Below are positions 1 through 5,125 of a DNA stretch of 5,381 bases, piece by piece; within the stretch, counting starts at the first letter, position 1, and every line of letters starts with the position of its first letter. The notes under the pieces are model-generated. The model was not told where the DNA came from, did no database searches, and worked only from the letters and a program-made list of their open reading frames with translations. This stretch comes from Verrucomicrobiota bacterium (GTDB taxonomy: Bacteria; Verrucomicrobiota; Verrucomicrobiia; Limisphaerales; UBA1096): assembly GCA_003972865.1 (NCBI GenBank), contig QOAX01000251.1:1-5381 (forward strand). Direction: 5' to 3'. The position numbers and the translations under genes were made by a program.

Positions 1-2
1 TT

Positions 3-16
3 CGCTTGGCCAAGCG
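3..16. repeat. Palindromic repeat CGCTTGGCCAAGCG upstream of proS
   Basis: Perfect 14-bp palindrome CGCTTGGCCAAGCG, ending 33 bp before the proS ATG. Positions 4-20 are identical over 17 bases to 2620-2636 inside the amidase gene, and the core recurs at 847-858 and 5044-5057. It is not followed by a T-run, so it does not look like an intrinsic terminator. It is the first copy of the dispersed palindrome family discussed in the findings; its function is unknown. Confidence 0.6.
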
Positions 17-49
17 CCGGTCGACTGGTTGGCGAACCCCAATTTTACA

Positions 50-1768
50 ATGCGCTGGTCCCAGACATTTATCCCGACGTTGAAGGAGTCGCCCGCCGAG
101 GCGGAGATCATTTCCCACAAGCTGCTGCTGCGTGCCGGCCTGGTGCGAAAACTCACCGGCGGGCTTTACACGTTCCTGCCGCTTGGCCTGCGGGCGCTCA
201 AGAAAGTCGAGGCCATCGTCCGCGAGGAGATGGATCGCGCTGGGGCGCTGGAGGTGTTCATGCCGGCGCTGCAACCGCCCGCCATCTGGGCCAGGAGCGG
301 CCGGCTCGAGACGGCGAAGGACGTGCTTTTTCACGTGAAGGATCGCGCCGGGAAGGAGTGGGTGCTCGGCCCGACGCATGAGGAGGTCATCACCACCCTC
401 GTCGCCGATGAGTTCAACTCGTACCGCCAGTTGCCGGTCAATTTTTACCAGATTCAGACCAAGTTCCGTGACGAAATCCGCCCGCGCTTCGGCCTCATGC
501 GCGCCAAGGAATTCATCATGAAGGACGCGTACAGCTTCGACGCCGACGACGAGTCGGCCAACGCCAGTTACCAGCGGATGTACGACGCCTACGCGCGGAT
601 TTTTGCGCGCTGCGGCCTGCGGGCCATCCCCGTGCAGGCCGACACCGGCGTCATGGGCGGCGCGCACTCGCACGAGTTCATGGTGCCGGCCGAGACCGGC
701 GAAAACGAGGTGGTGTACTGCGAGAGCGGCGACTACGCGGCAAACATCGAGAAGGCCACCAGCCAGGGCCCGGCCACCGCCACGCCGGTGGACGACTGCG
801 GCGACTCGGAGAAATTCGAGACGCCCGGCGTGAAGACGATCGACGACTTGGCCAAGCGCTTCGACGTCGCGGCAGAGCGGCAAATCAAGACGCTCGTTTA
901 CGTCGCCGACGACAAGCCGGTGATCGTGTTACTGCGCGGCGACGACCAGCTCGAGGAGGCCAAGCTCGGCGGCGTGCTGGGTGCGAAAGCGTTTCGCGCG
1001 GCGGGCGATGCCGAGATCGTCAAGGCGCTTGGCGCGCAACCGGGCAGCTTGGGCCCGGTTGGTGTCGAGGGCATCCCAGTTTACGCCGACGAGGTTTTGC
1101 GCGGCGGCTCCGGCATGGTTACCGGCGCGAACGACGACGGCCACCACCTGCGCAACGTCAACATCGAGCGAGATGTCGCGGTCGGCGAGTGGGCGGATTT
1201 GCGCCAGGTCCAGGCCGGCGAGCTGTGCGTCGAGACCGGACAGCCGCTGAAGATTCGCCGCGCAATCGAGGTCGGCCACGTGTTCAAGTTGGGCACCAAA
1301 TACAGCGAAGCGCTCGGTGCGACGTTCCTCGATGAAAACGGCAAAAGCATCCCGAGTATCATGGGCTGCTACGGCATCGGCGTGACGCGAACGCTGCAGG
1401 CGGTGATCGAGCAGTGCCACGACGAGAGCGGCGTCATATGGCCGACGTCGGTTGCGCCGTACGAGGTTTGCATCACCGCGCTCGACGTTGAGCCGGAGTC
1501 GGAAGTGATGAAATTGGCCAACCGCCTTTACGACGAGTTGCAGGCCAAGGGAGTGGACGTGATCCTCGACGACCGCCCCGCGCGGCCGGGTATCAAGTTC
1601 AAGGACTCGGAGCTGGCCGGCTTCCCGTTGCGCATCGGCATCGGCGAACGCTCGTTGGCCAAGGGCAACGTCGAGATCAAGCCACGGGTGGGGGAGATGA
1701 TCTTGTGCAGCCCGGATGAAGCGCTTGGCCAGACGCTCGAGTGGCTCGAGGCCAACAAGATCAGTTAA
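50..1768 (+). CDS. proS: Prolyl-tRNA synthetase (bacterial type, with editing domain)
   Basis: Cytoplasmic class II aminoacyl-tRNA synthetase that activates proline with ATP and charges tRNA-Pro. From the ATG at 50 it is 572 residues, the same length as E. coli ProS, and its first residues (MRWSQTFIPTLKESPAEAE) align with the E. coli N-terminus MRTSQ.. . Catalytic-core signatures are TGGLYTFLPLG (about 36-46), GPTHEE (107-112), the motif 2 region FRDE..RPRFG (140-148), MKDAYSF (157-163) and motif 3 GCYGIGVTR (439-447). Between about 228 and 391 lies the INS (YbaK-like) domain that in this family hydrolyses mischarged Ala-tRNA-Pro. The lysine in IKTLVY (K280) matches the E. coli editing-site lysine, so editing is probably intact. 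The C-terminal anticodon-binding domain starts near PYEVCITAL (470). The frame is also open from a TTG at 29, giving seven more residues, but homology favours the ATG. No Shine-Dalgarno site is seen before either start. The gene is convergent with the amidase gene 40 bp away, and no clear terminator lies between them. Confidence 0.96.
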   Translation: MRWSQTFIPTLKESPAEAEIISHKLLLRAGLVRKLTGGLYTFLPLGLRALKKVEAIVREEMDRAGALEVFMPALQPPAIWARSGRLETAKDVLFHVKDRAGKEWVLGPTHEEVITTLVADEFNSYRQLPVNFYQIQTKFRDEIRPRFGLMRAKEFIMKDAYSFDADDESANASYQRMYDAYARIFARCGLRAIPVQADTGVMGGAHSHEFMVPAETGENEVVYCESGDYAANIEKATSQGPATATPVDDCGDSEKFETPGVKTIDDLAKRFDVAAERQIKTLVYVADDKPVIVLLRGDDQLEEAKLGGVLGAKAFRAAGDAEIVKALGAQPGSLGPVGVEGIPVYADEVLRGGSGMVTGANDDGHHLRNVNIERDVAVGEWADLRQVQAGELCVETGQPLKIRRAIEVGHVFKLGTKYSEALGATFLDENGKSIPSIMGCYGIGVTRTLQAVIEQCHDESGVIWPTSVAPYEVCITALDVEPESEVMKLANRLYDELQAKGVDVILDDRPARPGIKFKDSELAGFPLRIGIGERSLAKGNVEIKPRVGEMILCSPDEALGQTLEWLEANKIS

Positions 1769-1808
1769 GCGTTCGGCCGATCGTGAACCGGGACAGCCAC
1801 GGCTTGGC

Positions 1809-2717
1809 TCAGGTGCTGAGGATGCTCCGGAGGCTGAAGCGGCGGCCGGGGCAGATGGTCGGCTTGGGATTGATGTGCCGGTGCGTGCGCACTTGGCTGA
1901 AGGGCACCCCGGTGCGCTTGCGCAAATGTGAAACGAGCGCCTTGAGGCTGGTGCGTTGCTTCGCGGTGGGTAGCGTTTTTTCGAAGTTACCCACGAGACA
2001 GATGCCGATGGCGACCTCGTTGAGTGACGAGCTGGCGAGGTGGCCGCCGCGGATCTGGCGCTTCCAGCGATCGCCGACGTAGATCTTCCCGTCGGTCGTC
2101 TTGACGCCGTTCCCGATGACGAAGTGGTAGGCGAGCCCGTTCTCCATGCGGCGGACGCGCCGATGGTAATGCTCCATGCCTCGGATGCTGTTGTTGCTGT
2201 CGGCGCTGTGGTGGATGACGATGTGCTTCCAGCGGTTGCGCCGGATGCGCGGCCGGTTGATTTCGCGCAGGGTCGAACCGGCGATGGCGGCCGGCCTGGG
2301 CTTGGTTGGTTTCTTGGCCGTGCCAACCGTGATCTTGAGCTTCCGGCCCGGGCGGATGGCGTTGGGGTTCTTGATGCCGTTGGCCTTGGCGATCGCCGCC
2401 GCGGTGGTTTGGTGCTTCTTAGCGATGGTGCTCAGCGTGTCGCCCTTGAGGACGGTGTAAGTGAGGGTGTCGGCCTTGGCCGGGATGGTGAGTTTCTGGC
2501 CGACCTTCACGCGGTTTGGATCGGCGATGCCGTTGTGGGCGGCGAGCGCGGAGGCGCTTAGGCCGTATTTTTTGGCGATCACGCCGAGCGTCTCGCCGCG
2601 CTGAATGGTGTGGGTGGCTGCTTGGCCAAGCGCCGGGCCAAGCCACAAGATCGCCGCCGCCGCAATCGCGAGGATGCGGCCGGTTTGCCTTTTGCCCCTG
2701 GCCAAAAATGTCAGCAT
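1809..2717 (-). CDS. Secreted N-acetylmuramoyl-L-alanine amidase with two LysM domains (T7 lysozyme/PGRP-like fold)
   Basis: Predicted zinc amidase of 302 residues that cuts the bond between N-acetylmuramic acid and L-alanine in peptidoglycan. Residues 1-34 form a signal peptide or anchor: basic N-region (RGKR..GR), hydrophobic stretch about 15-30, likely cleavage near GQA-A (33/34). Two LysM glycan-binding domains follow at about 36-79 and 86-130, each with the G[ED]TL..IAKK pattern, then a short Lys/Pro-rich linker and an Amidase_2 domain (about 163-292). That domain lines up by eye with T7 lysozyme: IVIHHSAD (first zinc His, 169 or 170), AYHFVIGNG (Tyr197, catalytic Tyr), AIGICLVG (236-243) and THRHINP...CPG (His279 or His281, and Cys289). 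All zinc ligands appear present. The ATG at 2717 has an AAGGAGG 13 nt upstream. The gene is divergent from rpsB and convergent with proS, so it is probably transcribed alone. The role is inferred to be wall remodelling or recycling; a toxic effector against other bacteria is possible but nothing nearby (immunity protein, secretion gene) supports it. Confidence 0.9.
   Translation of the reverse strand: MLTFLARGKRQTGRILAIAAAAILWLGPALGQAATHTIQRGETLGVIAKKYGLSASALAAHNGIADPNRVKVGQKLTIPAKADTLTYTVLKGDTLSTIAKKHQTTAAAIAKANGIKNPNAIRPGRKLKITVGTAKKPTKPRPAAIAGSTLREINRPRIRRNRWKHIVIHHSADSNNSIRGMEHYHRRVRRMENGLAYHFVIGNGVKTTDGKIYVGDRWKRQIRGGHLASSSLNEVAIGICLVGNFEKTLPTAKQRTSLKALVSHLRKRTGVPFSQVRTHRHINPKPTICPGRRFSLRSILST
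2620..2636. repeat. Copy of the GCTTGGCCAAGC palindrome inside the amidase signal-peptide region
   Basis: GCTTGGCCAAGC (2620-2631) is a perfect 12-bp palindrome and extends to a 17-base match with positions 4-20. Read on the minus strand it encodes Ala-Leu-Gly-Gln-Ala at the end of the signal peptide. In proS (847-858) the same bases encode Leu-Ala-Lys-Arg. Similarity in different frames indicates that it is the DNA sequence that recurs, not a peptide. Confidence 0.55.
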
Positions 2718-2730
2718 GAAACGCTGTCTG

Positions 2731-2737
2731 CCTCCTT
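2731..2737 (-). promoter_or_regulatory. Ribosome-binding site of the amidase gene
   Basis: The minus strand reads AAGGAGG, a near-perfect anti-16S match, 13 nt before the ATG at 2717. The spacing is a little long but the match is strong and supports this start. It is the only full Shine-Dalgarno site placed upstream of a start codon in the window; proS, tsf and the last gene have none and rpsB has a weak one. Confidence 0.6.
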
Positions 2738-2766
2738 GAAGGAGCGATTCTTACGGCCGGAACTGG

Positions 2767-2811
2767 CGCTTGGCCAGCCAATGTTTGGCCACCCGGGCGC
2801 CTGGCCAAGCG
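2767..2811. repeat. 11-bp inverted repeat in the amidase/rpsB intergenic region
   Basis: CGCTTGGCCAG (2767-2777) and CTGGCCAAGCG (2801-2811) are exact reverse complements separated by 23 bp, and the spacer contains a further TTTGGCCA. Both arms are variants of the dispersed GCTTGGCCAAGC palindrome. The element lies upstream of both divergent genes: about 30 bp before the amidase ribosome-binding site and about 30 bp before the proposed rpsB promoter. It could form a hairpin in the amidase transcript, be a protein-binding site, or be a decayed pair of repeat copies. There is no T-run after it, so it is not an intrinsic terminator. Confidence 0.55.
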
Positions 2812-2842
2812 GCGAGCACGGGAAAACAGGAAAAATTGAGGG

Positions 2843-2870
2843 TTGCGGCCCGGGATGGTTTTGCTATGGT
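2843..2870 (+). promoter_or_regulatory. Probable housekeeping-sigma promoter for rpsB-tsf
   Basis: The -35 candidate is TTGCGG (2843-2848). After a 16-bp spacer comes the -10 candidate TATGGT (2865-2870), preceded by TG one base upstream (TGCTATGGT), an extended -10 element. Transcription would start near 2877 and give a leader of about 175 nt before rpsB. It is in the expected place and orientation for the ribosomal operon. This is consensus matching only. Confidence 0.5.
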
Positions 2871-2877
2871 GCGCGCC

Positions 2878-3051
2878 CTTTTTTGGCGGGAAGAGCCTTT
2901 CGGGGCCCGTTGAACGCCGAATGAAACCGCCTTTAAACCTAAACCTTGGGCTTGGCCGCTTGAGGAGGCATTAACCACAACGAACCGAATCCCGTTTTTC
3001 CGCGGGACGGCTGTACAACGGACTCAGCCGGCAACCAATGGAAAGCAAAGA
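2878..3051 (+). other. rpsB 5' leader, possibly regulatory
   Basis: This stretch, with the upstream 2718-2877 part, makes up the 334-bp gene-free region before rpsB; no convincing ORF is seen in it. It contains TTTTTT (2879-2884), a strong Shine-Dalgarno-like GAGGAGG (2962-2968) with no usable start codon at the right distance, and a small hairpin CGGCTG/CAGCCG (3008-3013 with 3025-3030, 11-nt loop) ending 21 nt before the start codon. Ribosomal protein S2 is known to repress its own mRNA through the leader in Enterobacteria. A similar role here is possible, but I do not recognise the known leader motif. Confidence 0.3.
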
Positions 3052-4065
3052 ATGAGCAACATAAAGGAACTGTTGGACGCGGGTGTCCATTTCGGGCACC
3101 AGACGCGCAAGTGGAACCCGAAGATGAGGGAGTTCATCTTCGAGGCCCGGAACGGCATCCACATCATCGACCTCGTGCAAACGGCGTCGCAAATCGAGAC
3201 GGCGTCGGAATTCCTCAAGGGGATCGTGGCCAAGGGCGGCAAGGTGCTCTTCGTCGGCACCAAGAAGCAGGCTCAAGTCACCATCAGGGAAACCGCGGAA
3301 GCCACCGGCCAACCGTATGCGTGCGAACGCTGGCTGGGCGGCATGATGACCAACCTCAAAACCATCAAGCGCTCCATTAACCGCATGGTGGAACTGGAAA
3401 CAATGGAGACCGACGGCAGTATGGCGGAGTTCGTCAAGCAGGAGCAGTCGATGCTGCGCCGCGAGTTGAACCGGTTGCACATCCGGCTCAACGGTATTCG
3501 TGACCTCGCCACCAAGCCGGACGCAATTTTCATTGTCGATATCAAGCACGAACACAATGCACTGGCCGAAGCGCGCCGGTTGCGCGTGCCGATCGTCGCC
3601 ATCGTCGACACAAACACCGACCCGACGCTGGTCGATTATCCGATCGCCGGCAACGACGACGCCATCCGCTCCATCAAAGCAGTGCTCGGCGCGGTCACGC
3701 AACCGATGATCGAGGCCCGTGCGGCCTACGAGGCGACCGCCGCAAAACTGAAAGCCGAGGCCGAGGCAAAAGCAGCAAAACAAGAGAAAGCATCGGCGGA
3801 AGCAGAGGCTGCAAAAGCCGGGGCCAAAGCCACTCCAGCCCCAGCCGAAGTGAAAGCACCTGCCAAGGCAGCGCCAGTACCTGTGGAAGCACCCGCCGCT
3901 ACGGAAGTAACGCCCGCCGCTGAGGCGCCAGCAAGGAATGCATCCGCGGAGGAAGCCAAGGACGCTGTTGCTGAACTTAAGAAGCTGGACAAAAACAAGG
4001 ATGGCAAATTGACCGAGGACGAGTTGCGCGCACCCGAGACGCCAGCCGAGCCGGCCAAGGCCTGA
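3052..4065 (+). CDS. rpsB: 30S ribosomal protein S2 with a long C-terminal tail ending in an EF-hand
   Basis: Structural protein of the small ribosomal subunit, which binds late in assembly and helps hold S1. The core (about 1-226) is typical: LLDAGVHFGHQTRKWNPKM (8-25), KVLFVGTKKQA (64-74), RWLGGMMTNLKTI (93-105), PDAIFIVDIKHEHNA (156-170), VAIVDTNTDP (182-191) and GNDDAIRSIK (200-209). E. coli S2 has 241 residues; this one has 337. The extra part runs from about 227 as an Ala/Lys/Glu-rich, probably helical or coiled stretch, then Ala/Pro-rich (about 258-295), then helix AEEAKDAVAELKKL (299-312) and loop DKNKDGKLTEDE (313-324). That loop fits every position of the EF-hand calcium-binding consensus (D1, N3, D5, G6, L8, T9, E12). 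The part after the loop is short and Pro-rich. Part of the tail favours GCA and AAA codons where the core favours GCC and AAG. The start has only a weak site (GGAAAG about 8 nt upstream) but is fixed by homology. First gene of an rpsB-tsf operon. Confidence 0.97.
   Translation: MSNIKELLDAGVHFGHQTRKWNPKMREFIFEARNGIHIIDLVQTASQIETASEFLKGIVAKGGKVLFVGTKKQAQVTIRETAEATGQPYACERWLGGMMTNLKTIKRSINRMVELETMETDGSMAEFVKQEQSMLRRELNRLHIRLNGIRDLATKPDAIFIVDIKHEHNALAEARRLRVPIVAIVDTNTDPTLVDYPIAGNDDAIRSIKAVLGAVTQPMIEARAAYEATAAKLKAEAEAKAAKQEKASAEAEAAKAGAKATPAPAEVKAPAKAAPVPVEAPAATEVTPAAEAPARNASAEEAKDAVAELKKLDKNKDGKLTEDELRAPETPAEPAKA
3988..4023 (+). other. EF-hand calcium-binding loop codons within rpsB
   Basis: Encodes residues 313-324 of the S2 product, DKNKDGKLTEDE. 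Liganding positions 1, 3, 5, 9 and 12 are Asp, Asn, Asp, Thr and Glu, with the invariant Gly at 6 and a hydrophobic residue at 8. A helical segment with Ala, Val and Leu at regular spacing precedes it; the following helix is cut short by prolines after five residues or so. It is therefore a single, possibly half-formed EF-hand. Calcium binding is inferred from the consensus and not shown. Confidence 0.75.
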
Positions 4066-4091
4066 GGCGTTCGCCACTCGAAAAACTTTCT

Positions 4092-4114
4092 TCCCCGGTG
4101 GTATCAACCGGGGA
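4092..4114 (+). other. Hairpin between rpsB and tsf
   Basis: TCCCCGGT (4092-4099) pairs with ACCGGGGA (4107-4114), an 8-bp mostly GC stem with a 7-nt loop GGTATCA. No T-run follows (the next bases are GCGGAACTG), so it is unlikely to be a full terminator. It may act as a partial terminator, an mRNA processing or stability element that sets the ratio of S2 to EF-Ts, or a protective 3' end for an rpsB-only transcript. Confidence 0.5.
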
Positions 4115-4143
4115 GCGGAACTGATTATTTAACAGAAAATATT

Positions 4144-4977
4144 ATGGCAGAAGTAACAGCAAAACTTGTCGGGCAACTCCGTAAGATGACCAGCGCGGGC
4201 CTGATGGACTGCAAAAAAGCCCTCATCGAGACTGACGGCGACGTCGAGGCCGCCGTCGATGTGCTCCGCGCACAGGGCACCATCAAGGCGGCAAAGAAAG
4301 CCGGCCGCGAAGCCAACGAGGGCGTCATCGTCCACTACATCCAGCCCGACTCGAAGGCGGGTGTGTTGGTCGAGATCAACTGCGAGACCGACTTCGCCGC
4401 CAAGAACGAGCAGTTCCAAGAGTTTGTCGGCGATGTGGCCAAGCTCAAGTTGACCGCACCGGACACTGACTTCGAGGAACTGCGCATCGCGCAGGTGGCC
4501 AAGATCGGCGAGAACATCCTGCTCTCCCGCGACGCCAAGCTTGAGGTGGACGGCACCGGGTTGGTGGCGGCGTACATACACACCGGCGCCAAGGTCGGCG
4601 TGTTGCTCCAGGTCGGCACGGGCAAGGAAGACACGCTTGGCAACGACGATTTCAAGGTGTTGGTGAAGGACATCACGCTGCACATCGCCGCCTCCGCGCC
4701 GGTCTCCGTGAGTCGCGACGAGGTTGACCCCGAGTTGGTGGCCAAGGAGAAGGCCATCGCCGAGGAGCAGGCGGTGGGCAAGCCGCCGCAGGCCATCGAG
4801 AAGATCGTGACCGGCAAGATGAACAAGTTCTTTGCCACCAACTGCCTGCTCGAGCAGGGCTTCGTGAAGAATCCCGACATCAGCATCAAGGATCATGTGG
4901 CCTCCGTTGCCCAGGCGCTCGGCGACGAGATCACCGTGGCCAAGTTCCTGCGCTTCCAAATCGGCGAAAGCTTCTGA
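4144..4977 (+). CDS. tsf: Translation elongation factor Ts
   Basis: Cytoplasmic nucleotide-exchange factor that releases GDP from EF-Tu so that it can be recharged with GTP. It has 277 residues, close to the E. coli length of 283. The N-terminal UBA-like domain is clear: LVGQLRKMTSAGLMDCKKAL (8-27), GDVEAAVDVLR (32-42), then AAKKAGREANEG (49-60). The EF-Tu contact motif is CETDFAAKNE (80-89), with the Thr-Asp-Phe that inserts into EF-Tu at 82-84. The dimerisation/core region contains HIAASAP (180-186) and EKIVTGKMNKFF (219-230), and the end FLRFQIGE (268-275) is typical. It follows rpsB by 78 bp, the usual bacterial order, so cotranscription is likely. No Shine-Dalgarno sequence lies before the ATG; the upstream bases are A/T-rich (ACAGAAAATATT), a pattern associated with starts that rely on an unstructured leader. 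A strong terminator follows 28 bp after the stop. Confidence 0.97.
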   Translation: MAEVTAKLVGQLRKMTSAGLMDCKKALIETDGDVEAAVDVLRAQGTIKAAKKAGREANEGVIVHYIQPDSKAGVLVEINCETDFAAKNEQFQEFVGDVAKLKLTAPDTDFEELRIAQVAKIGENILLSRDAKLEVDGTGLVAAYIHTGAKVGVLLQVGTGKEDTLGNDDFKVLVKDITLHIAASAPVSVSRDEVDPELVAKEKAIAEEQAVGKPPQAIEKIVTGKMNKFFATNCLLEQGFVKNPDISIKDHVASVAQALGDEITVAKFLRFQIGESF

Positions 4978-5005
4978 GCGGCGGCGACAAAACGAATCAC
5001 CCAAG

Positions 5006-5034
5006 CGGGAGCCGAGCGCGGCTCCCGTTTTTTT
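5006..5034 (+). terminator. Intrinsic terminator of the rpsB-tsf operon
   Basis: CGGGAGCCG (5006-5014) and CGGCTCCCG (5019-5027) form a perfect 9-bp GC-rich stem with the tetraloop AGCG, followed directly by seven T (5028-5034). This is a classic Rho-independent terminator, 28 bp after the tsf stop codon, and marks the end of the operon. Confidence 0.93.
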
Positions 5035-5035
5035 G

Positions 5036-5058
5036 TGGCCAAGCGCTTGGCCAAGCGC
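5036..5058. repeat. Double copy of the GCTTGGCCAAGC palindrome after the terminator
   Basis: Two overlapping perfect palindromes: TGGCCAAGCGCTTGGCCA (5036-5053) and GCGCTTGGCCAAGCGC (5043-5058). They begin one base after the last T of the terminator. This is the most extended version of the repeat in the window and lies outside any gene. It is not needed for the terminator hairpin, which is complete without it. Confidence 0.6.
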
Positions 5059-5086
5059 GGAAAAGGGGTTTCATCGCCGGGACAAT

Positions 5087-5114
5087 TTGACTAGCTTATT
5101 GCCCCGGCAATAAA
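5087..5114 (+). promoter_or_regulatory. Probable promoter of the last gene with an operator-like palindrome
   Basis: The -35 candidate TTGACT (5087-5092) matches five of six consensus bases. A 16-bp spacer leads to AATAAA (5109-5114), four of six for the -10. An inverted repeat, TTATTGCC-CC-GGCAATAA (5096-5113), fills the spacer and most of the -10, the usual place for a repressor or an activator that twists the promoter. Transcription would start near 5120, only a few bases before the ATG at 5126, which would fit an almost leaderless mRNA and the lack of a ribosome-binding site. Confidence 0.45.
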
Positions 5115-5125
5115 CGACGGCTGCA

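Noticed and set aside
29..49. TTG start of proS with seven extra residues
   Set aside because: The ATG at 50 matches the known N-terminus of ProS and gives the family length; no ribosome-binding site supports the TTG.
1769..1808. Possible bidirectional terminator between the convergent proS and amidase genes
   Set aside because: Only a 5-bp stem (AGCCA/TGGCT at 1795-1809) and a short TCGGCCGA palindrome are seen, with no T-run on either strand.
929..2326. 465-codon open frame on the minus strand spanning the end of proS and part of the amidase gene
   Set aside because: It overlaps two well-supported genes, is rich in Arg, Ser, Pro and Ala as expected of a GC-rich shadow frame, and shows no domain.
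3038..3055. Five-codon ORF (MESKE) whose TGA overlaps the rpsB ATG
   Set aside because: It could couple translation, but it is very short, has no ribosome-binding site of its own and such overlaps are frequent by chance.
2971..4107. 378-codon open frame antisense to rpsB
   Set aside because: Exact shadow of rpsB; Cys, Phe and Gly-rich stretches mirror the Ala/Lys-rich tail and do not resemble a protein family.
4129..5004. 291-codon open frame antisense to tsf
   Set aside because: Covers tsf almost exactly and mirrors its codons; no start site or domain.
5036..5058. Second terminator after tsf formed by the TGGCCAAGCGCTTGGCCA palindrome
   Set aside because: No T-run follows, the palindrome has no loop, and a complete terminator already lies directly upstream; treated as a repeat.
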